In this document: one piece after another, positions 53,527 to 63,948 of the stretch
Layout of the letters: every line of letters begins with the position of its first letter
Position numbering within the stretch: the stretch's first letter is position 1
NCBI GenBank assembly: GCA_964035575.1
Contig: OZ037860.1
Span: 458,689-522,688 of the forward strand
Reading direction: 5' to 3'
From: Rhynchopus sp. YZ270_cl-10
Taxonomy: Eukaryota > Euglenozoa > Diplonemea > Diplonemida > Diplonemidae
DNA: 64,000 bases
Made by a program: the position numbers and the translations under genes
Notes under the pieces: model-generated
Database searches by the model: none
Seen by the model: the letters and a program-made list of their open reading frames with translations, nothing else
What the model was told of the DNA's origin: nothing

Positions 53527-54335
53527 TCAACAACAACAAAAAAAACTTAAGATCTATGCCTCACGCGCACATACATCTTAACAAAGAGGTGAAGAAAACG
53601 CAGCACAGTGAAACAATAAAAAGCCCACTCCCTGTCTCTCTCCCCCTCCCCAAAGATAAAGCCAGAACAACACAGAATACAAACAACAAAATTCGTAGAT
53701 GAATTTGTGTCTCTCATGCACACACATCTTGCTTGAAATAAAAAGAGGTTGGAGGTGCAAAACGTCTCACCGTACATCAGCGGGACGCAGGGTATAAAAA
53801 AACGATGGGTTGACAGTGCAAACAACGTCTCGGACGCAAGCACTGGAGCCGAATATGGGTTTGGGACATTGTTGCAATGCATTCGTCCACAGCCCCACGA
53901 CGTGTAGGTATTTGGCTTTCTTTTGAAAGATGAGTAGGGCAGGGGGCAACACATCAAGCCTTCAAAGAATGGGGTGTAGTTTTGTTTTCTTTTTTCTCTT
54001 TTTGGAAAGTGCAGGGTTTCCTGCAATTGACAAAAAAAAAATGGCTAAAAAATAAAATAAATAAACGGAGTACCTGCAACGGGCGTGGTGAAGAAAAGAA
54101 AGGCAAAAAAAAACACAGCAAAAAAAAAAAAATAAATATAATCGTGGCACACACAGTGACTACAAACTGTCAATTTTTTTTCATGACTTTTTTTTTTTTG
54201 AAGAATTGGTGAGGTAAAAGAAAACGAAGTATGCTTTATTGTGTCGACAAACACCTACCAGATCAGCTCCGTACAGCAGTATCACCCGAGGGCTATTTGT
54301 ACTGATATTATACCGGTAGGCGCAACCTTTTTCCC

Positions 54336-54447
54336 TGATAAATTGTTGTAGTGTAGTTGCCTCGGTTGTGTTTCCACAGTTTGTGCAAACCTCCACTTTT
54401 TTTGTAATTTCGACAATCACCTATCCGAGGACGGGTTCTGTACAACA
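54336..54447. repeat. repeats B and E in tandem
   Basis: Same order and spacing as 9003-9127: GATAAATTGTTGTAGTGTAG through CCTCCAC, a T tract, then TTTCGACAATCACCTATCCG and GGGTTCTGTACAACAA. Confidence 0.6.
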
Positions 54448-54807
54448 AGGTTTTTCCCCCTCTTTTTTCACTCAATAATTCCTGCTGTGGGTTGTTTCCC
54501 TTTAATGTCAATATGTACAGGTCTCGTAGGAAAGGAAGTGAACGGGGTTTTATGAAGTTTTTGTTATGTTTGTTGCTCTTATTTTGCTTTTTTTATTAGT
54601 TGGTTTCTAGCATATTTAATTATTTGCTCTTGTTTGTAAGGAAAGTAAGTGGGGGTGGATATAAGTAAAAGAGAGGTTGAAAGCGCAAAACGCCCTCCCA
54701 TACAAAACCGGCGGACACAGGGCACTGTAAATAATAATAAAAAAATAAATAAAAAATAGTGCGATGCGCCTCAGCCTCTCTGTGCTTGGTCACCTCACCA
54801 AAAGTGA

Positions 54808-54890
54808 AGTTGCTATGTGCAAAACGCCTCTAGGATGCAAGGCACTGACACTCCGTAGGGGGTTATCAAAACCCCGGAGTGTTGCACTCA
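54808..54890. repeat. dispersed repeat F, complete
   Basis: GTGCAAAACGCCTCTAGGAT start and ACTCCGTAGGGGGTTATC / ACCCCGGAGTGTTGCACT hairpin end. Confidence 0.65.
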
Positions 54891-55496
54891 AGAAAACGAT
54901 AACTACCAATATAAGAGGATGTGGAAGTTTTTTTCAGAAATGGGTTGGGGGGATGTTGTAGATGCTTCAATGCAACAAACGAACAACAAAAGAGACACAA
55001 TTTTTTGATGTTCATGTTGCGTGGCTCATCAATGATTAATTATTGCAAAAAAAAATGGAAAAAATGAAAAAAAAGGGGGGTTTGGTAAGATGAACGTTAC
55101 CCTCTGGTGCTGAGTCAGGAGGGTGTATTTTTTTTTTTTTGAAAAAAAATGTTGGAATAGTGTAGTTGCCACGCAAGCTCCACCGTCCTTTTTTTATTCA
55201 GAATTAATGTGCTTTCATTGTGCAAAGATCTTCAAATACGGGAACGAAAAATACAGGAACGACTCTGATCGGAGATAGCAAACAAAAAAAAATGGTGATG
55301 GTATGATACCGTACTATAAAGAGAAGAAAAATGGCAATATGACCGCCATTGTGTGTACCTACACAAAAACAAAAAATCTTTTTGGAATGACAAAATTCAG
55401 GTATCTCTCTATTCAGTTCTTCCTTTTAAACTTTGCTCCACAACATCCAACCACACCGGCTGGACACCTTTTCCCTCCCCTCCATCACCTTTATTT

Positions 55497-58400
55497 TCAA
55501 ATCAAATCGTCCACATTCGGCCCTGACGAAAGCACGCCACCTTTCTCTGATCTGCCCCTCGGCAGAATCGATCCGCGTACTGGGGGAGGTGTACCGAGAC
55601 TGCTGCCGGTATCTAACCCAAAAGAGACTCTTGAACGAGGCGGGGCGGTGCCCCCGCTACCTCCTACTAGCGGGCCAGCCCCAGCATGGAAACGACGCCC
55701 TTTCTTTGGTGTGCGCTGCACCCTTGGAGATGATACCATTCCACTTGAGGAGGAGACATTAGTGTTATTGCTGTGTCCACTGATATTCCCAAAGTCAGCT
55801 GGGTTGGCCTCAAGACTGTCGTATGTGTCACTGTGCGGGCTTGGCGGGAGGTTGTTGTTTGCTTCGGTATTCACATTACCCACCTCAACCTGCGCCAAAT
55901 CTGCTAACAAACCGGTCCATGTTCGGGTCCTTCTAAAATTCTTTTTTGGGTCGTCGGTTGTGATGCTTGAGACCTTTCTCATGGGGGCGAAGGAGGTGTT
56001 CGAAATACGTCTACTTTGCGCTTGTTGAGGGGAAATACCGCGTTCACCTATGAGCATGAGACGGCGGATTTCGGCAGCGCTTTGTGGCAATGCAATGTCC
56101 TTTTGGAGCATCTCTGTTGGGGTGGTGTCGGGTGTTTCTGCGAGGAGGCCGCGGATGACGGAGACGGAGGTGGGCTCGTCATAGAGTTCGCGGTTGGTCT
56201 CTGCAAGCTTGATGAGACGGATCAACGCTTCCTTCCTTTGCGGGAGGCGGGGGTCTGCTGTGCGAATGCTGTCATATGTCCAAGAATTGTCCCGCATCGC
56301 GCTCTTCACAACCTGTAAAGCCTCCACATCTTCGTAAGGCCTGCTCCGCCCTGCAGCCAAACGCATAATAGTGTCCAGTCTCCTCGCGTCTCTCGGCATC
56401 CGTGTGTCGCTCTGTTTCAGCTCATCTGCAGAAGCCTCCCCATCACCATCCTCTCTCCTCTGTTTGTTGATCGTCTTGACAGCTTCCACTCCATCAGATT
56501 CGGAGTACTCGTTTTTTATTCTGTCCCTCGCGATTTTTACTAGGCGTGGCAGAACTTTGCCTTGTGGCAGGGCGACGTCCAGGGCGCGGAGTTCTGGGAG
56601 GCTCAAGGCGGGGTCTTCTGTGAGAAGTTCGTGAAGGCATGCGGTTGCCTCTTCGGGGTTGTATATGCGGCCGTCGGGGCGCTTTGCTAGGGTGATGTAG
56701 CGGGAGATGTTTTCTGCAGTTTGGGGATGACGGGTGTCGTCTTGACGCACCTCTTCGTGAGTTAGGTCAGGGTTTTCAGAATAGAGCTTGCGGATCCGCG
56801 CAATACTGACACACGGCATGAACTCCGTCTGCTTCGCAATGCGGATGAGCTGCTCGATGTCTTGCACATCTGGGGGAAGCTTTGAGTCCTCCCTCGCCAG
56901 GTGTTCCGGGTCTAATGCTGATACAGCAGTGCTGCTGGTACTGCTGCTGCCTCCACTGCTGTCCAATGCTGCCTCCATTTTGGCCTGGATAGCTGCGACT
57001 GCGTCCTCCACGCTGTATGCTACGTCAGAGGGATCGCGGATGGTAGCCTTCCTCGGAGGGCGCTTCCTCGCAGTCGGGGTAGTGGCGTAGCTGTTGCTTG
57101 GTGTGTCGGGAACGGGGAGGGAGTCGAGAGAGTAGGAAGACCTGCGAGGGGATTCGTCGTGCTCGCTCTCCGCAATGGGCGTCATTTCCGCAAACTTTGC
57201 GTTCAAAAAGCTGTCGTTCTTGAGCGATTTGAGGTTATTATAAACAAAGCCCTCTTCCTCATCCTCGTCAACATCAAATTCATTCCATTCCGCCTTTTGC
57301 AGCCGGGTGCGCTGTCTCTTATACAAAATGTAGACCTCCGTTCCAACATCACAGATCAGCTTTACCACAAGAAGCAACAATGTAATAAAAAAGAGAATCG
57401 CAGCAACGGTGATGACAGGGTGGTTAAGGTTTTCCAGGTAGAACCCCACTCCAACAAGAAGCAGGCCAAGCGAGACAAAGGTCAGACGCGCTGCATCGAC
57501 CACGTTGTCCCTCTGTCTTGCATGCGGACGAAGTTTAATTTCCATTGCAAGAAACCCTGCGCACGCTACACTCAATCCCACACGAATATGCCCGCACTCA
57601 GCATACGTCGATGTCGGCGCTGCCGTGCCCACACCAATCAGCAGCATAAGAAGAAAGTCGTACACCAAAAAATGACAGCATTTCTCAGTAAACGGTCTGA
57701 GCTGCATCGAGTACCGGTATGTGATCGGGTCCGCCCGAAGCCGGGACACCCATTCGCCACGCCCCAGGATGAACATGAGGGCGGGGGTGTCTCTGCTGGT
57801 TGCCACCCTGTAGCGGCAGTGGTTTTGTTTGACGCCCTGACGGAGTTGCCGGGCGACGTACACAGGAACGGCGACAAGGACAAAAAGGTTGAGTGCGGAG
57901 ACGACAATCTTCGCAGCTTGCCCCTCTGCGAAGCCGTCGAAGAGCAGCACAAACGTGCACTTCGCCTGCCCCTGGTAGAAGAAGAAGAAGCCCAACACAG
58001 CCCCTCCAGGGAACCGAACCAAACCCTCTGCAGCGCGGGCGATCTTAACAGGGTTCCAATAGGATGGGATGAAGGGAAGGGGTTTGTCCTGCGATTTGAT
58101 CTGTTAAAGGGGTGAGGTGAAAAAGGAAATTTTATAAGATTATCCGAAGCCTCTCGTGCTTGGCCACCTTGATTAGGGTAGATAAATAAATTTAATTGTT
58201 TCTTGTCCGAGACGTTTTGAAATTCTGTACGTACGTACGGAAAAAAATATTAGTTGGAAAAAAAATGTTGGAAAAAAAATCGCTACCATGGGAGCGGGGC
58301 AAGCAGAAGGGAGACAACTACATTGATTTCACATGCCTCGTTGATGGTAGGTGTCATTAGGGGGGATACGGCGATGTTAGTTCTCAGTTTTTTATAATGT

Positions 58401-60692
58401 TCTTGTACGTTTAGCGGGTTCGCCACTGCTCCCAGAACGCTTCCACATTTTGCGCGGATAGCGCCTTGCATGCTTCCGTGGCAGATTCTTCTGCACGCTC
58501 AGCTCAGCATTCCGAGGATGTTTCTGGCCTCGCTAAGTCCCGAAGGTCATCCCTTCACTGACACGAAGGAAGCTCACACTTAGCCCTGAATGTTACGGAG
58601 CAGGCTTCGTGCCCACTTTTGGAAAGTCTGAAAAATCGTGTTTCGGGACCAAAAAAAAAACACATCTCAAACAGTTGTGCACCAAGGGGTGGAAATAACA
58701 GTGTTTTGTGGCATTTCCGAGCCAATCCCGGGCTGTGGTGGGGGATATACGGAAAAATGGGCAAAATTTTAGTGACTTAAATTTTCACAAAGTATGAACC
58801 CATACTCGTAAGCAAGGGTCATTTTCAGGTCTGCAAACCCAACTTCAGATGAAATTGTGTTGTTGAGTGGGAACAGGTAGCGCCGCAGGCGCACGGTACC
58901 CAACTTTTTTCCTTTTTATTTTTTCCCTTTTCTCTGCTTTCTTTTGATTGCGCGAGCCGATTGCTTTCCTCGGTGGGGTCACAAGTGTGTCTAAAAACAC
59001 TCTAAAGTACCGCTCAGGTCACAATAAACATTTTTAAAAACAAACATTTTTTCTGGGAATCTCGAAATTCTGTACGTACGGTGGACAAGAAACAAATAAA
59101 TTTATTTATCTACCCTTATCAAAAATGATGGATTATCTATAAGAATGTGGCTAAGGTTGATAAAAAAGGGTGTGCACATACCACGTAAAGCAGCAGGGTC
59201 GACAGAAGAAGCTGCAGCAGCCACAGCCCCGACACCAGGAGGTTGTTGTACACGACGGCACCGAAGCAGCTGCTCCCCATGATGGGCGACCCGATGGGGT
59301 TCATGAGGGGAGGGAGGTTGTTGTTCGCAGCAGCACCGCACCTGAGGAGGAGAAAAAAGTTGGTGCACACGTCTCACGAATAAATGAAAAAGAAGACGTG
59401 AACTGCGACTAAAGACAAAAATGGCGCATTTGTCGCTTAATTTCCTGAGGACCGGGGGAGGTAAAAGGGGGGGCAACATACTGCAAATCCAAAAGCAGTG
59501 CAATGGACTGTCCAGCAGGAACTGCGCTGACGGTGTCGACCATGGCCTTGGCGACGACCTCCTGTTGTGCCTGCTCCACCGTGATGACGTGCGAGCGAGA
59601 GGCTGTGTCGACAACGGTCGAGGCATCGAACGCCGCAGTCTTGAGCGTGAACTTGATGCCCTCCTGCATGTCCGCACGGTAGCCCTCTACACGGATGTCC
59701 ACCTGCATAGAGGTGGTCCCAGTGGTGCGCCACCAGGTGGGTGCACGTTTCATCTGAAACTTTCCATTCGTCAAGGCCCACCCCACGCCACGGCTCAGCA
59801 CCGGAACATCTGTTGCAATGTCAAACACATCCAACGGCGTCCACGCCCAGTCCACCACCTGCCTCGCACGCAGCGCCTCGAAGAACGTCTGGTTCAACCG
59901 CCCCCCCTCTGCCAGCGAAAACCGCACCGTAAACCCTTGCTCGCCCACGACCGAGGACGGCAAGCTTGCTTCCGGCAGCTCCCACAACACTTTGCTGTGC
60001 ACCAACGGCGTCGGCGTCAACGGCGGCACCGCTGTCTTTGGCACCTCGGTCCTCGGCGCATCTGTCCTCGGCGCCACCGTTGGCACATCCGTCTTCGGCG
60101 CCTCCGTCCTTGGCACCTCCGTCACCGGCGGGTCTGTCACTGGCACACCCGTCTTTGGCACCTCCGTCACCGGCGGCATTGTCCTTGGTGCCGTTGTCTT
60201 TGGTACATTCGTTTTGGGTGCCTCTGTTCTGGGAGCCTCTGTCTTGGGAGCATCCGTCTTTGGAGGGTCCGTAGGGGCGAATGTATCCGGCACTTGGGTA
60301 GGCACAGCGGTCGGCCCTGGGGTTGGCGGCGGGTTGGTAGGGACTGCTGTTGGGGGGGCCTCTGTGTCGACACAGGTAGGGTCTAGGCAGAGACAGATGA
60401 GGAGACCTGAACAGTCGAGGAAGTTGGAGCGGCCGTGGTTGACTATGAGACGCGCCGCCGCGACGTCGTAGAAACACCCCCCGGGCACCGCCACGCCGCC
60501 ATCAGAGTCCACCTCTGTCACCTTGCTCGAAGGGTAGCCATACTCCCCCGCAGCCTCCTGGCAGCGCAACACGCTTTCTGTGTTGACATTGTTCTGCTTC
60601 GCACAGCTACCACTCAACACACGATGCAATGGACACTTCGACAGCCCTACCACCTCTGTCGCAAACAGCGCAATCAAGAAAACCCTAGACAT
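55497..60692 (-). CDS. PT-stalk multi-pass membrane protein with cytoplasmic repeats
   Basis: Three exons: 59482-60692, 59182-59341 and 55497-58100, giving 1324 residues. Intron 1 is phase 2 (140 nt), intron 2 phase 0. A TTCAG lies one base before ATG 60692. Signal peptide MSRVFLIALFATEVVGLS; a Cys-bearing domain; a stalk of about 110 residues of (A/V)P(K/R)T(D/E) units (TDAPKTEAPRTEAPKTNVPK); then an ectodomain of about 190 residues. Seven hydrophobic segments follow: GLWLLQLLLSTLLLYV, GGAVLGFFFFYQGQ, IVVSALNLFVLVAVPVYVA, LVYDFLLMLLIGVG, GLSVACAGFLAM, LTFVSLGLLLVGVGFYL and VITVAAILFFITLLLLVV. The cytoplasmic tail has about five repeats of 50-56 residues (LPQ..., LIxLA, Y, then a P/T-rich turn and a D-R/A boundary). 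A receptor or sensor role is inferred; family unknown. Intron 2 holds a 940-bp transposon-like insertion. Confidence 0.75.
58131..58175. repeat. hairpin-A repeat, cut by an insertion
   Basis: TTTATAAGATTATCCGAAGC, CTCTCGT, GCTTGGCCACCTTGATTA. Its tail resumes after the element at 58176-59115. Confidence 0.55.
58176..59115. mobile_element. 940-bp PIF/Harbinger-like element in an intron
   Basis: Inverted ends GGGTAGATAAATAAATTTAA and TAAATTTATTTATCTACCC extend about 33 bp to CTTGTCC. TTA lies on both sides (58173-58175; 59116-59118). Just inside are inverted GTACGTACGG blocks. Internal sequence 58690-58800 is alike, inverted, to 34195-34310. No transposase frame. It makes up most of intron 2 (1081 nt) of the PT-stalk gene. 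Confidence 0.8.
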
Positions 60693-60693
60693 A

Positions 60694-60730
60694 CTGAACA
60701 ATGGGAAGAGGAGGAGGGGGGATGAAAAGG
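60694..60730 (-). promoter_or_regulatory. possible trans-splice acceptor
   Basis: CCCCTCCTCCTCTTCCCATT then GTTCAG ends one base before ATG 60692. Similar signals: 35961 (methyltransferase-like), 25610 (coiled-coil), 27162 (cupin) and 998. Confidence 0.4.
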
Positions 60731-61098
60731 GGGGGGAGGGGGTACTGCTTGTAAAATTAAACAGTCATCTGCACCGGGTGAGGTGGCAAAAAAAGGAGCT
60801 TGGGGGGTGTTGCTGTAGGGGGTTGTGTGTTGTGTTAGGGGAGGGGGGGAGAGATGCGGTATCGAAAGGGGGGAAAAGAGAAAAGTAGGAGGGAAAGGGG
60901 GGGAGCTTTGATTCGAAAAAAAACAGAATTGAGAGAGAGAGAGAGCCAAAGAAGGACCGTGGTATTACTGATCTTGGACAGGAAAGGGGTCGAGGGAGTA
61001 TGGGAGGTGTGCAGCAGCACAAGGATGATGGGAAGATGCGCAAAAAAAAAGGGGGGGGGGGGGGGGGCCTTAAAATAGGAATGTGCCACACAATTAAA
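60731..61098. other. intergenic, skewed homopurine
   Basis: G/A-rich on the plus strand with a G18-type run near 61050. Nothing coding was seen. Confidence 0.45.
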
Positions 61099-61508
61099 CA
61101 CGGATCGGAAAAGTACTTTGCCCAAAAGTAAAGTACTTTTCCAAAAAAAAAAGTACTTGAAGAAAAAAAAGTACTTTTTTTTCTGTGCAAAAATTGTACG
61201 GAGGAAAAAAAAAAAAGTACTTTTTTTTTTCCCGTCAAAAATTGTACGGAGAAAAAAAATAAAAAGTACTTTTTTTTTTCCAGTGTTCTAAATTTTTTGT
61301 ACAGAAAAAAAAAAAGTACTTTTTATTTTTTCTCTCCGTACAATTTTTGATGGAAAAATAAAAAGTACTTTTTTTTTTTCAAGTACTTTTTTTTTTCCTG
61401 TACAATTTTGATGGAAAAAAAAAAAGTACTTTTTTTTTCGAAAAGTGAAAAAGTACTTTTTTTGACCAAAAAATATCACTTTTTAAAAAAGTACTTTTCC
61501 GAACCGTG
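61099..61508. mobile_element. 410-bp inverted-repeat element full of AAGTACTT palindromes
   Basis: Ends CACGGATCGGAAAAGTACTT and (reverse complement) CACGGTTCGGAAAAGTACTT. ATTAAA is duplicated at 61093-61098 and 61509-61514. The interior is A/T runs with about 14 AAGTACTT palindromes and several TCCGTACAATTTT or inverse blocks. Confidence 0.75.
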
Positions 61509-62102
61509 ATTAAAACAAAAATAAAAAATCAATGCACACGCGTTTTGGAAACCCTCGATTGAAATGTGAAGAAAAGTAAGAAAAAAGTTACTGAAGACGA
61601 ACTTAATCTTCTCGTGCTTAGCCACCAAATCAAGGAACAGGGGACATAGCATGGAAGAGTGAGCACATATTCCATTTTACAGCAAAAAAAATGATTTCAG
61701 ATATTTGCGCATACACATCAGAAACATAGGCATTACCCATCTAAACAGGCAGAAAACAACGACTTTTTTTTTTGTAAGATATCCAGCCTTGATCGCCAGA
61801 CAATAAATAAATAAAAGTTCACAAGATGAACCCAAGCCTAAACCGTAGGTCTGTTCTTTTTTGGACACACCCTAATAAAAGACAGATTCTTAAAATGAGT
61901 GCTGTTTCGTTGCGTGGAACAAAATAAAAATAGAACAACACCACGTGATTTCCTTAGGTACTGTACTGGGTAAATTGGATCTGTTGGTTTTCTTCCCTGT
62001 ACAACAGATGCATACCAAAAAAAAAGGGTTGTTTGATTTTTAGACTACTACGACGAGATAGCAGTTACGGGGGGGGTTTTTTTTTCTTCTTCACAGGATA
62101 CA

Positions 62103-62267
62103 TGGATGGCACCTACCTGGAGGTACCGCTTTTTGCAAATTCAGGATTCGTTACCAGGTATTACCGGGTTTTGGCAAACAAGTCACTCGTTGCGTATTAC
62201 CCCGGTAAAATGAAAAAAAATTAAACCCCAGTAATTCCCGGTATCTGGAAACAGGTGCCATCCATGA
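62103..62267. repeat. 165-bp foldback
   Basis: Inverted ends CATGGATGGCACCT and AGGTGCCATCCATG, with imperfect pairing (GGTACC, TACCGGG, CCCGGTA) further in. Confidence 0.55.
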
Positions 62268-63167
62268 TGGACCATTAAAAGAGAGTAAGTAGAAGGGAGT
62301 ACAACAGATGCATACAATAGACGAAAAAAAATGGTAGAGGTATGAACCTTAGCCCCCCTTTTCTGAACCCAAACAATGACAGCCTTGATGGAAGTGCCTC
62401 TCGTGCACAATACGTCGTACAATAATGAGCACATCTACCACCCACTCACCTATCTTCTCCAAAGGGCAGCCAGCTACCCCCCCACGAAAACGAATACGTC
62501 AGGAAAGGGGTGATTTTCTGGGGTTCGGGTTAAAAAAAAAGGGAAACTAAAATCTGATATGCGGTCCCTCAACTGTGGGCTCCACACGGCTAACACCCTT
62601 TAAGCTGATGGAAGGGAGAGAGACATCTCGACCCGAGGGAGAAGTCACCATGTTGGGAAAAGATGGTGCGTGTGGGGAAAGCCTGTGAATACCTTAAAGG
62701 GTAGAGGGGGCGTTGGTACGGACAGTAAGCTATCCCATTCAGCGCTTCTGAGGGAAGTGTTTTGAATAATTTTTTTTTTTTTGCGATTTTTTGCCAAAAC
62801 TGCGGCAAAAAACGCAGTAAAAAAAAAAGGGGGTTGGGTACAGATGACCTTTCTAGAAGAGAAACAAAAAAGAAGAAAAAAAAAAATGTGCCGACGACCT
62901 TGTTCAAGAGCCGGCTTAATAAAGAAAAATTGAATAGAACAACCTTAAGCCTCAGACGCTTAGTGCCTTTCCTTGAGAGGGGCTGCCAAGACAGTGTAGG
63001 GCTGTCGATAGGCGCTAATAGATTTGGAAAAGAAAAAAAATACACTTGAAAGAGTGAATCGATGCGCCCCAGGTACACTCGCATCTAGTTATCACCCCTT
63101 TTTTTTCAAAGCGAGTGAAATAATTGAGTGCGAGCATATGTGGGTGCAGATAAATGGTATTTTTTTT

Positions 63168-63232
63168 TTGACAAATTGTTGGTGTAGTGAGTTACCTCGG
63201 TTGTGTTGCCACAGTTGCGCAAATCTCCACTT
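63168..63232. repeat. dispersed repeat B
   Basis: GACAAATTGTTGGTGTAGTG through GTTGCGCAAATCTCCAC. Confidence 0.6.
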
Positions 63233-63724
63233 TTTTTTAAACCGAAAATCCAAAAAATATAATCCTTCAGTATTGGCTTGAAGCCCTGAAGGCATGGAAG
63301 AAACCAGACAGAAAAAAAGGACGAAAAAGTTGAAAGATGAAGCCTCGCGTACACATCTCAGAAGAAAAACAACGAAAAACTTATATGAATATGCCTCTCG
63401 TGCACATTAAAAAATAAATATCAAAGTAGAATTCGCCAACCAATCTTTGGTGGCGTGTATAAATATCATTTTTAAGTTTAGTTTAAGTTTTTTTTGAATG
63501 AGACACATTCCGAAATGAACACCAAAAACCCTTGGTTTCTTTCCTGTTATTAGTTCAGTCTATGTTTGCTTCCCCCGTTGAACACAACCAAATAAGGTGG
63601 TTAATCTGATGCAAGAAGGCAAAAAAACAAAAAAAAAAGGCGCTCCACATCAGGAACAGATGGTACACCTTTTCTCTAAGGGTGTGGCACAGATGAGACA
63701 AGAGAGCTCACGCCGGGTATTTTT

Positions 63725-63783
63725 GTAGTTTCGACAATCACCTGTCCGAAGACGGGTTCTGTACACAAAGTCGCCCAGCTGGT
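63725..63783. repeat. dispersed repeat E
   Basis: GTAGTTTCGACAATCACCTG then TCCGAAGACGGGTTCTGTAC. Confidence 0.6.
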
Positions 63784-63890
63784 GCATTTTTTTTCTTCTC
63801 CTTTTTGGGAAAAGTACATGGGTTTCCGCCCTCCAAAAACCAGAAGTATGCGACGACGGCAACATTTGCCTTTTGTAGCTGGAAAAGTAC

Positions 63891-63948
63891 CTCTCATGAT
63901 CGGTTGGTAATGCAACAAATACAGATCATCTGCCACTATCATTTCCTC
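63891..63948 (-). CDS. possible internal exon of a gene entering from the right
   Basis: A pyrimidine tract with TTATGCCAG precedes a 58-nt open stretch, EEMIVADDLYLLHYQPIMR, closed by G/GTAC. Acceptor, composition and donor fit the other introns, but no neighbouring exon is certain. Confidence 0.3.

Larger units (their letters stand above)
51785..55496. other. gene-poor stretch with repeats
   Basis: Repeat B (51908-51967), hairpin A2 (52263, 53547, 53696), hairpin A (52698, 52757, 53472, 54762), repeat C (52892-52984), repeats F (53751, 53811, 54676, 54808), repeats B+E (54336-54447) and a truncated B (55149-55193). No exon was supported. Confidence 0.5.
61509..63890. other. intergenic with repeats
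   Basis: Hairpin A (61592-61626, 62937-62970), a foldback (62103-62267) inside a duplicated ACAACAGATGCATAC (62001; 62300), hairpin A2 (62386, 63333, 63385), repeat B (63168-63232) and repeat E (63725-63783). A minus frame near 63650-63715 reads LSCLICATPLEKRCTICS, possibly an exon end. Confidence 0.45.

Noticed and set aside
59421-60471. Plus-strand frames of 217-321 residues opposite the PT-stalk gene
   Set aside because: Antisense to a frame with signal peptide, regular stalk and in-phase splice junctions.
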